This document shows, piece by piece, positions 49,997-63,000 of a stretch of 64,000 bases of DNA (positions are counted from its first letter, which is position 1; each line of letters opens with the position of its first letter). The position numbers and the translations under genes were made by a program. The notes under the pieces are model-generated. The model was not told the DNA's origin. It searched no databases and saw only the letters and a program-made list of their open reading frames with translations. The DNA lies in NCBI GenBank assembly GCA_965153455.1, contig OZ234496.1, positions 16,732,304-16,796,303 of the forward strand, read 5' to 3'. Source of the DNA: Sphagnum compactum (taxonomy: Eukaryota; Bryophyta; Sphagnopsida; Sphagnales).

Positions 49997-52900
49997 AATC
50001 TGCAAATTAGCTGGGTGTTGCAAGACGTCGACAAGCTTCCTCCTGATGATCTCCGATATATCCTTTAAAGAAATTTGATGAATCCCAAAACTTCAAATTC
50101 CACTTCGATTCCGTCTTGACTTCATCTGGGTGCTGGAATTTGAATGCTCATCACTCTCAGACTGATGATTTGTTTGATTTGTTTCTCACATGGCTTCTCA
50201 CAATCTCTGCACCAAGCTGTCGACACTGGACAGCATCAGCACGAGAAGCAGAAGTTCAAAGTACCGCCAGTACTCGTGATTGTAGCTTTTCGGAAGTTCC
50301 GACCACCCTCTATGATCAATTTGAAGTTCGTTGCTGCTACAATGGGCTTCGACAAAATCCACAGCAACCAGCTCTGAATTCTACACAACTGAAATTGCGA
50401 GGATTTCGGAATTCTGCTCCAACAAATACCAATCCCAACAACCAAACACTGTGCGACGCTTGAGCAGCAATTCATGCTTTTCAACTCCTCAACAACATTG
50501 CCTGGTAGGTTTGTCCATTTCATCAAACACAGTCGTGATCCTTTCGCTTTTGTGCGCAAGATTCAATGACAGGGATCATGGGCGTTTGTTTACATTAACC
50601 GCAAGCAGGATGAAAATGTACGAGCGAAGATTTGATTGACCCCACATCAAAAGCTGTTTCTCCAAGGAAATTAAAGCTTTCAATTATGAACTTGGGGTTG
50701 TAGGAAAGATGTGAGAACAATCTGCAGACCAGGATTTCAACAGCAACAAATTATCACGAGCTTTTCTTCTTTTCCTATTGCAAAAGTGTGGAGCCCTCTG
50801 CTAACTGTGTCTCCTTGGACTTTTGTACATATTGTGGAATGATGGGGGGAGCTTTGAGGGGCCCCTTGTCCTTGAGGCCCCAGGCCCCACACCATCAATC
50901 CAACAGTATTTTGTATTGATGATCATCTTCTAGTCTTTCAATCAAGCTCAAGAGGAATCTGTAGAACATTTTGGAGCCTGAAATGCAGACAAACAGAACA
51001 GGACAAAATTAAAGACAGAAATGTTCTACCTAATCCTCATGCATCAAGGGGATTCTAGAAGCATTTCCTTTTTTTTGAGCTCTACTGTTGAAGAAGCTTG
51101 GTGGTAAAGGCCAATAAATGTCAAGATTTTTGTCTGTCCATCATGTTTGCTTTGCACTGTGTAAAGCCTAAGTCACTGTGGGAGCTATTGTCAGCATCTA
51201 TCAAAGTGATATGTCCATAACCTTCCGATGAAATTCTTGGAGTCTGCCCAGAAACTTTGAGAAGTATGGCATACTCGTGTACTCAATCTTGAGACTTCTA
51301 GAATGTTCTGAGTATGTAGTGCTATGAAAGTTCTGAGCCAAGTTCCTAATGCATATGCTTGTGAAGTTGTTGCACTAAGTAAAGTTGCAATTCTTTTGAA
51401 GTTTTTCTGGTTTAGGACATTTTAGAGTTTTCCTGGAGTTCCAAATAGTTCCAGATTCTTTTTTGGGTTGCAGGATCACTTATTTGATGTACTCAAACTT
51501 TTGATACATCTCGCATTCGTTTACTCAGGGATTGAAATTCTTGTACACATAAGTACTCTGTTCTCTGTAACCTTGAGTTGAAGCACTTGATAGACACCCT
51601 GCTTGTATGCTCTCCTCCATAGTTCAGTGGAAGGTTATAGTACTTAAGAATTTCCTACTACAAGCATTGCACCCAAAGGGAAAAGGATTGTGGGAGAAGA
51701 CAAACACAGCACAGTATGTGAGGATTTTTGCAATCGGATGTCTAAGAGCTTCAAACAGTTCACTCATTCACATATTCATAACCATCTTGCAGAACTTGTG
51801 GAAGTCACCAGAACCCACTCCCACATTGAACAGCCCTGTGATTTCACAGGTAATTGCATTCTATGATTGCTTCCATGTACAAGAACAGTACACAGAATGC
51901 TTCAACTGCAAGGAGACCTAGCATTTATTGACAAGTGACCCCTGGGAAAATGAGGACATGTGCTTACAAACAATGTGCTTTTAAGAAGGTAGGAGGAGTG
52001 TTCTTGAAGCTGTTGCAGTCATTTGCTACAGCATTAGAGCAAATCGTTTGAAGGCTTGCTGAGGCCACTCTGGTTGACTATATTAGTTGCATACTCTGCT
52101 ATTGAATGCATTATCTAATGTTCACTGCATCTATGCAGGTATTGAAGATGAATAAACAGGTGTTCCATCATATAAAACTCCAGACTCAAATCAGCATGCT
52201 GACAAGAGACCAACCATGCATGAGTTCCAGAAGAAATTACACAACAGGAGATTTGAGGGCTTGGGGAACATTGCTTGGAGGACATTGAGTTGTTCATCAT
52301 GTGAAGAATCTCTGTAAGTTTTTGTGGAATTGTTCCATATCAATTGCCCAAAATAACCCCTAATTGAACTGCAGGCAGAACCCAGAGTTAGTAGCATACC
52401 CAGGCTTGTTGCTCTCATAGGCTGCCCATGATATTATTTTTCACCCCACCAATAAGCACACCATCAAATGCTCATGTATGTTGGGATGGGTTTACAAACT
52501 AATTGTGTGTAAACACTGTTGACAAAAAGCTACAAAGGCTCTGATATGAGACTCTCTGCTAATTTTCACAGTGCAATAACTTCAGTGTACTAAAGGGACC
52601 TCCAACATTGTAAGTGATCTGAAAGAGAATTCCACAAAGAATTTGAGCTGGCTGCTAAAGGAGACTGATCTTGTCAGAGAAGCCAGTGCTGTTAAGCATG
52701 GCAACTATACTGGATTCTCACTTTATAGCTTGTGAGTTGTCACCACAAATAGCCATAACCTTAAGAGCACAGACCTTTCTCTATATTTTGGTCATAAGTT
52801 GGGAATTTAAATTGGTTGCTGTTGGGGGATGATTGCAGCCAAAATTTAGCTACAACCTAATTGGGTGTTTCGATGCACAGGTACTTGCTGAACTCTGAAG

Positions 52901-54120
52901 TTTCGTGGCAAACATTCAGACTCTGTGTTTGGGCTGGTGTTAGGTCTGTCTGCAATCACTAGCACATTACTATGTGATCGTCTTGGTTAATTGGCCATGT
53001 CGTGAAAGCACAACCACCTCATTTCTCTCTGAGTTTGATGTCCTTGCTTGTGTACTGGGTTGCAATTGGGAAACAATAAGGGTTCCTGAAACATCCTAGT
53101 TGATGATCATAGCGTTAAACCATGCAAGGCTTCCTTGCAATAGTAACAACTTGGATATGATTGCTGCATATTGTAGATTTCCTGACAAATTTTGGAAGAT
53201 TTTACATTTTCGACATTCTGGTATTGGATTCAGACAGATGGCATCAAACAGGAGCCAAGGAGCATGTCAGTGAGATGAATGATGACAAGGAGGTTCATAG
53301 TAAATTCTATTATTGATTAGCATGATTTTAAAATACTTCTTCAAATATGTAGTGTGCAGAAAGAAAGGAGCGTCTACTGTGATTTGAGTAATGTACATTT
53401 GCTCCTCCTGGGATGCTGAGTATCCTTATGAAAAGAGTTATAATTGAAGAAGTTTTGGCATCCACCCTTCTGTTGAACCCTCATAATCTATGCAGATTTG
53501 CATAAATTTTGGAACTTGTCCACCTTTGCACAGGAGGCAATCAATGCTCAGTTACTCTCACTCTTCATAGTTGCAATGTATGAGTGTGACTACACTTACC
53601 CCAAGCTACTAGGTATCATCCACTCTTTTCCCTTCCACTATGACTCAGCATGAACTCAAAGTTTAGCAAAATGCTGACATATAATGTCTCACATTGATCT
53701 ACATGTCTCAAGGTGTATTTGAAAAGTAGACCAACGCAGTGATATTCTTCCAATATACAACTGTAAGCACAAAATGTGAAATTGTACAAAACCCTACAGT
53801 GAATTGTATTGTAAAGGAAAGCCACCATCACACCATATTGCCACCAAATTCTAGATCAACCAATTTTGCAATGCCTTGTGAAACACTGAAAAGTGGAGAG
53901 CTTGTGTCTACATCTCTTACATGCACTACATGTACAGGCAGTAGTCCTACTTAGCTGAATTTGATAAAGCCAACATCATTATGATCTGCAGAGGTGCAAA
54001 TCTCTTATACCAGTATTGTTCATATGTGCCAGGTTACAATAGTTTTGTTAAGGCACGTCATTAGCACATCATCACAATTGACATTGCTCCTGTGCAAATG
54101 TTCAGAACTAAAATTGGTCT
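49997..54120. other. 5' region of the MES11-like gene, then DNA with no gene recognised
   Basis: 49997 to about 50640 is probably the leader and promoter of the minus-strand MES11-like gene. It has several overlapping open frames on both strands with no recognisable domain. From 50640 to 54120 I see no coding sequence, no transposon motif and no structured repeat. Confidence 0.45.
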
Positions 54121-54770
54121 AGCAATGACTACCAAACAGGAAGCACTTTCACCACATTTGGCAACTCTAGCTCTTGTCGTACAAGAATGTTTTCCTTTTT
54201 GATGAATCGATTCAAGTGTGTCATTGCAAGATTAACACACATTAGGAGTTCATAATCTTGCACAAGACGTTCTTCCTTAATTTTGTTCTTGTTCAATTGG
54301 ATGTTAAGTAAGTCCCTCTTCGCATAAAATATGTAAGGAGATGATTCATTTCCAATTAAAACAATTCACTTCCCAAAAAATTTTGTCACAAAGGTATCAT
54401 CATATCGTCAGAGATGCTGGGGCTCCAAAATGTACTTTTGAACATTGAACGGAATGCAGAATTTGAAGATCATATCATTTGGTGCAGAACAATGGTCCAC
54501 ATTGAAACCTTCAATCTGCTTGACATCCATAATTTCTCAGGTGTTTGCAGTTGAAAGGCTTTTTCCAGTGGTTTGCATCTCATTCACACCTTGAAATCCA
54601 AACCCTGCAGACAATGACTGTTGTTGGGAAGACGAAGTAGATGCCCACAATGTGTTGTTCACACTTAGTTTTGTGGATTCACCTGGGTTATCACTTTGAT
54701 CACACAGTACACATACCTCCCATATTTGCATGTTTCTAGTCTTGGAATTGAACATATCTGTTTACTGAAG
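54121..54770 (-). pseudogene. Decayed third copy of the C-terminal region of the tandem family
   Basis: Read on the minus strand, this follows the C-terminal part of the gene at 58.7-63.1 kb: VKQIEGFNV and FKFCIP (about 54510-54440), RYDDTFVTKFFGK (about 54400), then VQDYELLMCVNLAMTHLNRF near 54210-54270. An in-frame TGA at 54537-54539 sits where the intact copy has Glu (ADTEEILG against ANT-stop-EIMD), and further breaks occur near 54360. The N-terminal parts are missing or unrecognisable. This is the oldest and most diverged of the three copies. Confidence 0.75.
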
Positions 54771-56613
54771 TGGTCCCTACAAGCTAGGTGCACCTGTTGT
54801 GAAGGAACTCAAATTTGGCTGCAAGAATAAATGCCATCAGAAAGCCTCTCAAGTCAAGTTGAACAAGGTCTGAAGACCAGCAAACACTACCTTTGTGGAA
54901 TGTGGTTTGACTTACATTTCTACATGGCTTATCTATATCCTGACTGAGGCATTCCTTGTTTTGAATCTCATCTCTTTGTATACTTGAAAGCAATGGAATT
55001 GAAGTTGCACATACTGAATTGTTCTTTGTTACCTATAACTAATTGCCCATCATGAATGCACTCCTGCAGTTCTCTCTAATTCAGATACCATAGGATTCAT
55101 GTAGCAAGCTGATCAAGAGATGTTTGTTTTGTGTGTCCATAGCAGTAAGCATATGCTAAGGAATTCATTCTGAGAGACTTTCCATACTTGTTATAGAGGA
55201 GGCAAAGTTTACAGTGCACATTAATAAGAGATTCAAAGATTAACGCACTATTTGCTCAAGGGCTACAAAAATTTGTATACAATGACAACAAGATAGAGAT
55301 ATGACTACAACAATCATGAAATGAGTAAGGCTTTAGGGATCCTATATGAGTTGCTGATCAATCCAATTGCAATATATCTGGCCAACATGAATCCACACAG
55401 AAAATTCATATACCGACCCACATAAGGAGTTGCATGCATGTTGTGACAAGCCTCTTTGGTTCATAGGGTTAGTGTCTAGTGACATATTCGAACTCAAAGT
55501 ATTGCAACATTCCAATTAGAGTATTCATTCTGTTACAAATCTCATCTTACATGGAGAAACTTCTTTTTGCTTACGAGCATGTGTTCTTGAGGAATTGTCA
55601 TCTCTCTTACACTCCTAACTCTCCCCTGAAACATGCAAGTTTCTAAAAATTCAATCATTGTTTTCCTAGAGGTTTTCTACTCGACTTTGGTTTTTGGAGG
55701 CTCAAAGTTTTTTCTTAAATTAGGTGTATTCTATTGTTGGTGGTTGATCTCACAGGAGCATGCAGCAAACTAAGCAGCTGCCACTAGTAATAGTAGTAGG
55801 TCAGTAGATGTTAAAGGTTGTGCACATACATAATTTTAGGAATGGAAAGTAGAGAACTTGAAAATAGACATAGACAGAGCTGAATTGTTTACCAAGATGC
55901 ACCAAGTCACAGATTGAAAACCCGTAATTGAGAATTAAGATAAGTATGGAAGCCTAGCTTTAATAGATCATGTTGTTAAAATGTGTGCAAATTTGATTTT
56001 CAAACTTGGGGAGATTGGCATTGTTGCCATTAGTAATGAGAATGTAGCATCAATAAAGGGGATGTGTTGGAAATATGCAAGGACTAGTTACAATGGAGAA
56101 GAAAGACAATGTGCAAGTAATTCACTCCTAGGATATGAGGGTACTTGGAACAACAAACACCCAACTATGGAGCGTCTCAGCATAGACCAAAACGATCCTA
56201 AAGGTGTATGTTGTAGATGAATCCACATATACATAGCTCAACATGGAAGAAATTTGAAGAGCTTATACACATGCAGATGACCCTACTAAGGTAGGCATCA
56301 AGTACCACAAGTTGAATTATGCAAATCATAATTCAATGAATGTCTGTTAATTGATGGTTTCTTCACCAAAATTTGAAGTTCAGTTAATATCACAGTTACC
56401 TTAAAACTCATATAATATCTCCATAATCTAAGATTCAAGGGTATGCACAAAAATTGACTGAAGTCAAAGCACTTAGGTAATTTCAATTTGATTTACACAC
56501 ATCATGTAAACTTAGGATATTAAAGGCCATAGAAAGATGTCTACACATGATGCAATGTTGAACTGAAAAACTTAACACATGGATCACTGGCAATTATTGT
56601 CCAATGTAAATAA
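54771..56613. other. Spacer; part is duplicated flank of the tandem family
   Basis: About 56130-56613 aligns in order with 58130-58655 (shared AGCAATTTGAAGAG-like, CCAAAATTTGAA, GGTATGCA-AAA, TTGGCTGAAG-like blocks). It is therefore the duplicated 3' flank of the family gene. The rest shows no gene. Confidence 0.55.
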
Positions 56614-58062
56614 CTACGGATAAGGAATCACTTGTATCACTCCAGGTTCCTCTAAATTTTCTTCCTCAAGTATAATGCTCTTATTTGACCTCAAACCATT
56701 CAAATGTGTCATTGCAAGATTAATGCACATTACAAGCCCATAGTCTTGCAGATGTACTCCTCCACAGTTCCCTTCAGCTGATTTGAGGTTCCTTTCAACA
56801 CAAAAAGTGAAGGGGGCTGTTTTTGAGTTGTTTAGGTCAGAAACCCACCAAGTGCCAACAATTTTTGGTGTGAAAGAATCGCGATATCGCAAGAGCCTTT
56901 CAGGGTTCTTAATACTTTCTGGAATGCAAAACTTATAAATAACATCCGCATCCTTCTCAAAGTTGTGGATATTGAAACCTCCAATTTGTTTGCCGTTTCT
57001 TTCTTGGGTGTAAGTGTTTGAATACCTTCCTCCACTTGTTTCCGTTGTGTCTTCATGATGTTGAGCTTGGCCTCCAGAACCTACAATAAGAACTTGACCT
57101 GAACCCCCAGTGGACTTTAGGTGAGCAGAACTGGTAGATTCCTCTGAAGTGTAGTTAGTTGTGTCTTTCATGGTTTCTCCTTCATTATCGTTTTGATCAA
57201 ATGCATTAGAACATTTTAGTCTAGTTCCTCTACATTCTTGTGAAGCCCCCTTGAAAGAAATCTGAATATCATCTTGGAACCACCCAAAATCATTTTGGGA
57301 AGCATCTTCACCAAGATTGCATTGTGTTTGTGTTGTGACACAAAGGGATTTAGACAAGGTTTTATCTCGAGAAAACTCAATCGTCATCGTTGGCATAATA
57401 GATGCTGTCCTGATTTGTGGTGGAATTTCAGCAACATCATGGAATTTGCCTGCCTCTAAATAGACAGTCACTGTGAATATAGGAAGAGGAACCCTTTCTG
57501 GTTCACTTGAAGGTCCAGAATCAGGGGGTGGATCCCCACCAGGTGGTTTGCCTTCATCATCCTTTTCATCACCCCTCCCCCGTTTCACCCAAGGTAGTGG
57601 CTTCGATCGTGACCAACTTCGTACACTTATACCTTCCTCCTTCCCCTGTTGACTGCTTCCACTTGATGAAGCTCCTGCAACACCTGTAGATGATCCAACA
57701 CCTGAAGGTCGTTTGGTCACATGAGGATCACCCTCTTTCAATGCCTTGTATACTTCGGCCACCTCCAATATTACAGGAAAAAACATGTTGCTTTCTTCCT
57801 TCCTATTCATTGTAACAATGTGATCTCCCTGGAAGTCTTTCAAACCCACTCCAAATTGTTTTGCAACTTGTTCGGCTGATGGCAGACTCATAGTCTGGAT
57901 ATTGTCCACTTCCGTCTTTGGCATCTTGAAACCAATAAGTTCAAAAGCTACCGAATCTTGGACTTCCAAGAACATAGAGGCCAACCAACGTTTCCACTGA
58001 CTTATGGCATAAGGGAATATGGCACCCATGAAGGGGATTGAACCCCACTCCAGAGAATGCAA
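56614..58062 (-). CDS. 5'-truncated tandem copy of the C-terminal region
   Basis: One uninterrupted frame of 482 residues. From SQWKRWLASMFLEVQDSVAF (about residue 21) it aligns end to end with the last exon of the neighbouring gene (58656-60420). The first 20 residues (MHSLEWGSIPFMGAIFPYAI) have no counterpart there, so the duplication broke inside the exon at about 58003. There is no hydrolase part and no recognisable promoter. Visible parts are a conserved helical-looking segment (VDNIQTMSLPSAEQVAKQF), a Gly/Ser/Pro-rich linker (GSSTGVAGASSSGSSQQGKEE), a variable region, and a conserved end (VIYKFCIPESIKN ... LQDYGLVMCINLAMTHLNGL). The open frame is intact, but whether it is expressed is unknown; it may be a pseudogene fragment kept open by youth or conversion. 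Confidence 0.6.
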   Translation of the reverse strand: MHSLEWGSIPFMGAIFPYAISQWKRWLASMFLEVQDSVAFELIGFKMPKTEVDNIQTMSLPSAEQVAKQFGVGLKDFQGDHIVTMNRKEESNMFFPVILEVAEVYKALKEGDPHVTKRPSGVGSSTGVAGASSSGSSQQGKEEGISVRSWSRSKPLPWVKRGRGDEKDDEGKPPGGDPPPDSGPSSEPERVPLPIFTVTVYLEAGKFHDVAEIPPQIRTASIMPTMTIEFSRDKTLSKSLCVTTQTQCNLGEDASQNDFGWFQDDIQISFKGASQECRGTRLKCSNAFDQNDNEGETMKDTTNYTSEESTSSAHLKSTGGSGQVLIVGSGGQAQHHEDTTETSGGRYSNTYTQERNGKQIGGFNIHNFEKDADVIYKFCIPESIKNPERLLRYRDSFTPKIVGTWWVSDLNNSKTAPFTFCVERNLKSAEGNCGGVHLQDYGLVMCINLAMTHLNGLRSNKSIILEEENLEEPGVIQVIPYP

Positions 58063-60063
58063 GGACTACTCAGTGGAGAACAATATCTAAGTGGAGAACA
58101 ATATCTAGGTGCACGTAAAGGACCAGGATATCCAGTATTCAGGCAACAAATACCTTTCTAAATGGAGCATCTCAATGTACACAAAAACAGCCTAAAGTTA
58201 TAGGTTGTATGAATATACTCATCACCTGTGTGTGGAAGCAATTTGAAGAGATTGTTCACATGTAAATGACACTACCAAGGCAAACATTGGCTACCATGCA
58301 AATTAATTGACCTATCTGAAGCATAATTCAACACTCTCCACAACCCGTGAAACAATAGTGGACCCAAAGGCAAATGCTACTTTGAGTATTCGGTGCTAAA
58401 TGTTCATGTTTCTGTTACCAAACTAATGAGGTTTCGTTACCAAAATTTGAAATCAGGTTGCTATCACAAGTAACTCAAAACCCAACTAGTATGTTTTGTT
58501 TCCAAATATTGATTCAAAGGTATGCAGAAAAGTTGGCTGAAGGTGGGCACTTAATATCCCTTAATTAGGGAATCATCCAATTTGGTTTAAACACATTAGA
58601 CACTTAACATATGAAAATTCATAGATTGTTGGCATTCATTGTCCAATGGCAATGATTATTGAACAGGAAACACTTGGACTGCTGGTTCAACAAAGCTTGG
58701 CCCACGAATTTCAATAGTTTTATCTAAGTGCAAGCCATCCAAGTGTGTCATTGCAAGATTGATCAACATTTCTAGCACATAATCTTGCGGACATCGTCTT
58801 CCAAGAGTGACTGGACCTTGTTCAATGTGAACCAGGTGCCTTTCCACCTTAAAAGTGTAGTTTGCTCCCTCACAGGCATTCTCCCTGGATACATCCCATT
58901 TGCCAACAATTATTGGCGTGAAAGTATCTTTGTATCGCAAGAATCTCATAGGGTTATTGCTATTCTTAATCCCTCTTGGAATGCAAAACTTATAAATCAG
59001 ATCTTCTTCAAAATTGCGATTATGGACATTGAAGCCTTCAATTTGTTTCACACCCAATATTTCTTCAGTGTCAGCCATTGAGGAATTTCGCTCAAAAGCT
59101 TGTGTTGTGTCTTCTCGAACTTGAACTCGTATTCCAGAACCTACAACCATACCTTGACCAAACATGCCCCTGGAATCTAGGTTAGCAACACTTGTAGAAC
59201 CCCCGAAAGTTGTGTTTGTTGTTTCTTTTGTGAGTTTGCCCTTCTCAACCCCTTGACCACTTGCACTAAAATCTTTTAGCTCTGTTCCTTCGCATTCTGG
59301 TGAAGACCTCACAAAAGAAATCTTGATATCATCATGGAACCACTCAAAGTCTTCAGTATCTGCATGACAACCAAGATTGCATTGTGTTTGTGTTGTCACA
59401 TCTAGGAATTTAGCCCCTGTTTTGTCTTGAGAAAACACAATCGTCAACTTTGGCTTCATAGACGCGGTCTTGATTTGGTGTGGAATCTCTCTAGCATCAC
59501 GGAATTTGCGCCCAGCCTCTGGATAAACTTTCACTGTGTATGTACGAGGAACCATTTCTGGTTCACTTGAAGGTCCAGAATCAGGGGGTGGATCCCCACC
59601 AGGTGGTTTGCCTTCATCATCCTTTTCATCACCCTTCCCATATTCCCACCAAGTTGATGGCTTCCATAGTGACCAACTTCGTACACTTTTACCTTCCTCC
59701 TTCCCCTGTTGACTGCTTCCACTTGATGAAGCTCCTGCAACACCTGTAGATGATCCAACACCTGAAGGTCGTTTGGTCACATGAGGATCACCCTCTTTCA
59801 ATGCCTTGTATACTTCGGCCACCTCCAATATTACAGGAAAAAACATGTTGCTTTCTTCCTTCCTATTCATTGTAACAATGTGATCTTCCTGGAAGTCTTT
59901 CAAACCCACTCCAAATTGTTTCGCAACTTGTTCGGCTGATGGCAGACTCATAGTCTGGATATTGTCCACTTCCGTCTTTGGCATCTTGAAACCAATAAGT
60001 TCAAAAGCTACCGAATCTTGGACTTCCAAGAACATAGAGGCCAACCAACGTTTCCACTGACTT
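58005..60063 (-). repeat. Tandem direct duplication, unit about 1.9-2.0 kb (donor copy)
   Basis: About 58130-60063 repeats at about 56130-58003 in the same orientation, covering most of the last exon and its 3' flank. The stretch 59715-60060 matches 57655-58003 with only about two differences, while the rest of the exon is much more diverged. Confidence 0.85.
58072..58110. repeat. Two-copy 20-bp tandem repeat at the duplication breakpoint
   Basis: AGTGGAGAACAATATCTA occurs twice in succession, immediately beside the 5' break of the truncated copy. Confidence 0.75.
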
Positions 60064-63000
60064 TCACTTTTGGCCTCCACTTCCACATCATTATCATTTG
60101 TGACTGTAACTAAGGCCTGGTGCAGTCCCACTCCCACCACCTTGCTCATACATTGCGCATCCAAGAAGAGGAACTCAATGGAATCCTTTTTAACATTTTT
60201 TCTTGCACCTATGAAAATTGATGTGTCTTCCAAAAACTTTGAATGAAGTTCATGGAGGTTTAGAAAAATTGTTGAACCTCCCTGCCCTTGAGCCATTTCA
60301 ATTTTTTGGCGCAAGAATGTTTGCAATTTCTGGGCCTCTTTAGTAAGCACATCATGGTCTTGATCAACATTGCCAACAACATGTTGGACAACACATCGTT
60401 TTTCATCCATTTCCTCGTCCCTATTTCACCCAACATGATGTAAATACAAGATTAGCTACAAATTAAAGAGAATAAAATAAAACCCAATACAACCATTTGT
60501 TATATTCAAATATGGAATGCATCTATATAACGCGAAAAAAGTGAACTTCATTAAATGTTTAAATAAAGTTGACAACTAATGCAAAATACTACAAACATGT
60601 TGACTTGATGAAATAAATATGCAATGACCTAGATTTGTTTTTCACCATGCAACTTGACATTGTGTCACAAAATCAAGTCATGAACTTTTAATACCTGCAT
60701 TCTCTTGTTGATGTGCTAGCAATTTCCATGTCTCCCCATGCCTCCTTATCTTTTGTTTCACTCAATCTGAGATGAACTTCCTGACCCTGCGCACATATTT
60801 ATGTCAAAGCTAGAACACATAGATTTGGTTGGCTCATGTGGCATATATTTCAAGTCCTAAATTTATGTCATAAATATATAAATGATGTTAATAAGCATGT
60901 GTAAAACAACATGAAGTTGGATTATAAGTTCAAAGTTTGGTGTGAAAAGATCATCACCTTCTTATCATCAATAGTTTGATATAGAGCTTTTGATAAAATC
61001 TGTCGTAAGAACTCCAGTAGTGTCAAATAACTTGGGTCATCGTTGGAAGTAGGTGTGCATATTTCATTACTATCCATGGCATCAGTTAACTGGCGTTCCA
61101 AATCAGAATAATCCTTGATTTCCTGAACCAAACCACATTCACCTATTAAAAAATAGGCTAACTCACCAATTACTCCTTGCATTGGACATTGTTGGAGATG
61201 CTACCCATCATTCTGTCAATACAACTTCAAGCACAATGCTTGCCAATATAATATCCTCCCAACTAACTAATTATTTGACTAAAATATAAATTAATTGCAA
61301 ATACATGTAAGGTTTCCAAAATAGCCTAAGGAAATGGGGATGAATTGGTAACTAAAACCACAAGCCCAACCTATTAGTCGACAACTATAACCTCCAACAA
61401 GGATATTTGTTACACAAGGCATTTTTGACCATCATAGTGAGATATAGATAGCAAAATGCACAATCCTTACTTAGTCTCCAAATAAATACACACCATTCAT
61501 GAAAATAATAAAATTTATAGATCAAAATTTGATATGGAACTAGCAATTGGGTCTTAAAATGATTATGCTAAGGATATTTTTGAATGGTTTTTCCTAAAGA
61601 CAAAAGAAAACTTATATCAAGTAAAGGGCAACACCTTCCAAAAGTGGCAGATTTAAACTGGAGAGGGCCTCCTAATCAGTTGGTGTGGCCATCAAGTTTA
61701 TGAGGAAAGGCTAGTGATGGACTAATTTGAAACGTGGCCCAATCTCCAACCTCAAGGTTCCTTTGCAATAACATGTATTGATCTTACAAAGTACACATCA
61801 TATCATAAGCAACTAATTGGAGTATGGATAAAGAAAACAAACCTGCAAAAATGACTTGTTCTTGTTAACAACACACACTTTGACCTTCTTCAAATCCAAG
61901 GCACGTTCAAAACGTTTAGACAACGGCAACAAGGGATCATCCAACAACCAATCTTTGAGCCCTCTGAGCTTTGTGTTGGTTCCACCATAAAACACTATGC
62001 CACATAGATTGCTTCGTAAGTCTTTGTAGAAAAACGATGGATCACGAAGCTTGACCAATGCTAGTTTGAGCACCCAACCTCCATAGCCATGTCCCACAAA
62101 CACCAATGGGCACCCTTGTCTATCTTTGTCTTTAAAAACTTTCGGGCACAACTCGACAAGACTGAAAGAAGCGTTACACACCAAAAAAGATGTAAGCAAA
62201 AAAAAAAAAATGTCACCTTTAGTGCATCCTTATCATCCATGACCCATTTGGAAGTGACAAGTTGTGTAGAATCAAAAGGCGTAATTCCTATCACATCATA
62301 TCTTTCAGAAGCAAGGCATTGGAAAATTTGGGAAGTCTTGAAACACGACTTTGGATGCAAGAATCGTTTACCCGCCCCCCCCCCCCCCCCCCCCATTTTG
62401 CCATCAGGGGTGGATTGCTTTGGGGTTTAGGCTACAAACTGGGTGCACCCCTTTTGGAATAAGTCTAGCCCAATCTTCTATGCTGCTCAAATTAACTTGC
62501 AGCCAAGTTCATTACATTTGCACAAACAACACACATCTACTTACCTCCATTCGGTAACAATGCCCAATTGTCGGAACGCTGCTTCTTCGACGGTGTCGTC
62601 GAGAACCCCCGTTGATCGGAAAAAATAAACAGGTCGAATTTCAGAAATTCGCACATTGCTGCCGAGGTCTTCCGGTAGCCATTGTTGGGGCCAACACACC
62701 TCTGGATGCCCTTTCTGCACCCATGTCTCCCCGGGCTTCCCGGCCGGTGGTGCAGTCCTTCCATCTTCGAGGTCGCTGAAGAACACGACGTCCATGTTTG
62801 TGACCCTGTTGTCGCCTTCTGGCGGCCATAGTTGGTTAACCCGCGGCGAGATCTGCAACCAAAAACACAAAGCTTTGCCAAATGGGATCAGCAACTCAGC
62901 TCATCTTCCTAACAATACAATAGCTGTGCCAAAGCCCTAAAACTGTCGGAAACAACAAGAGCCCATCTTGGCCGTGTAGGAGAACTGAACTCATTAGTTT

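Noticed and set aside
58030-58062. A tRNA T-arm-like sequence (GGTTCAATCCCC) on the minus strand
   Set aside because: The T-stem pairs poorly, and no matching D-arm, anticodon arm or acceptor stem is present upstream.
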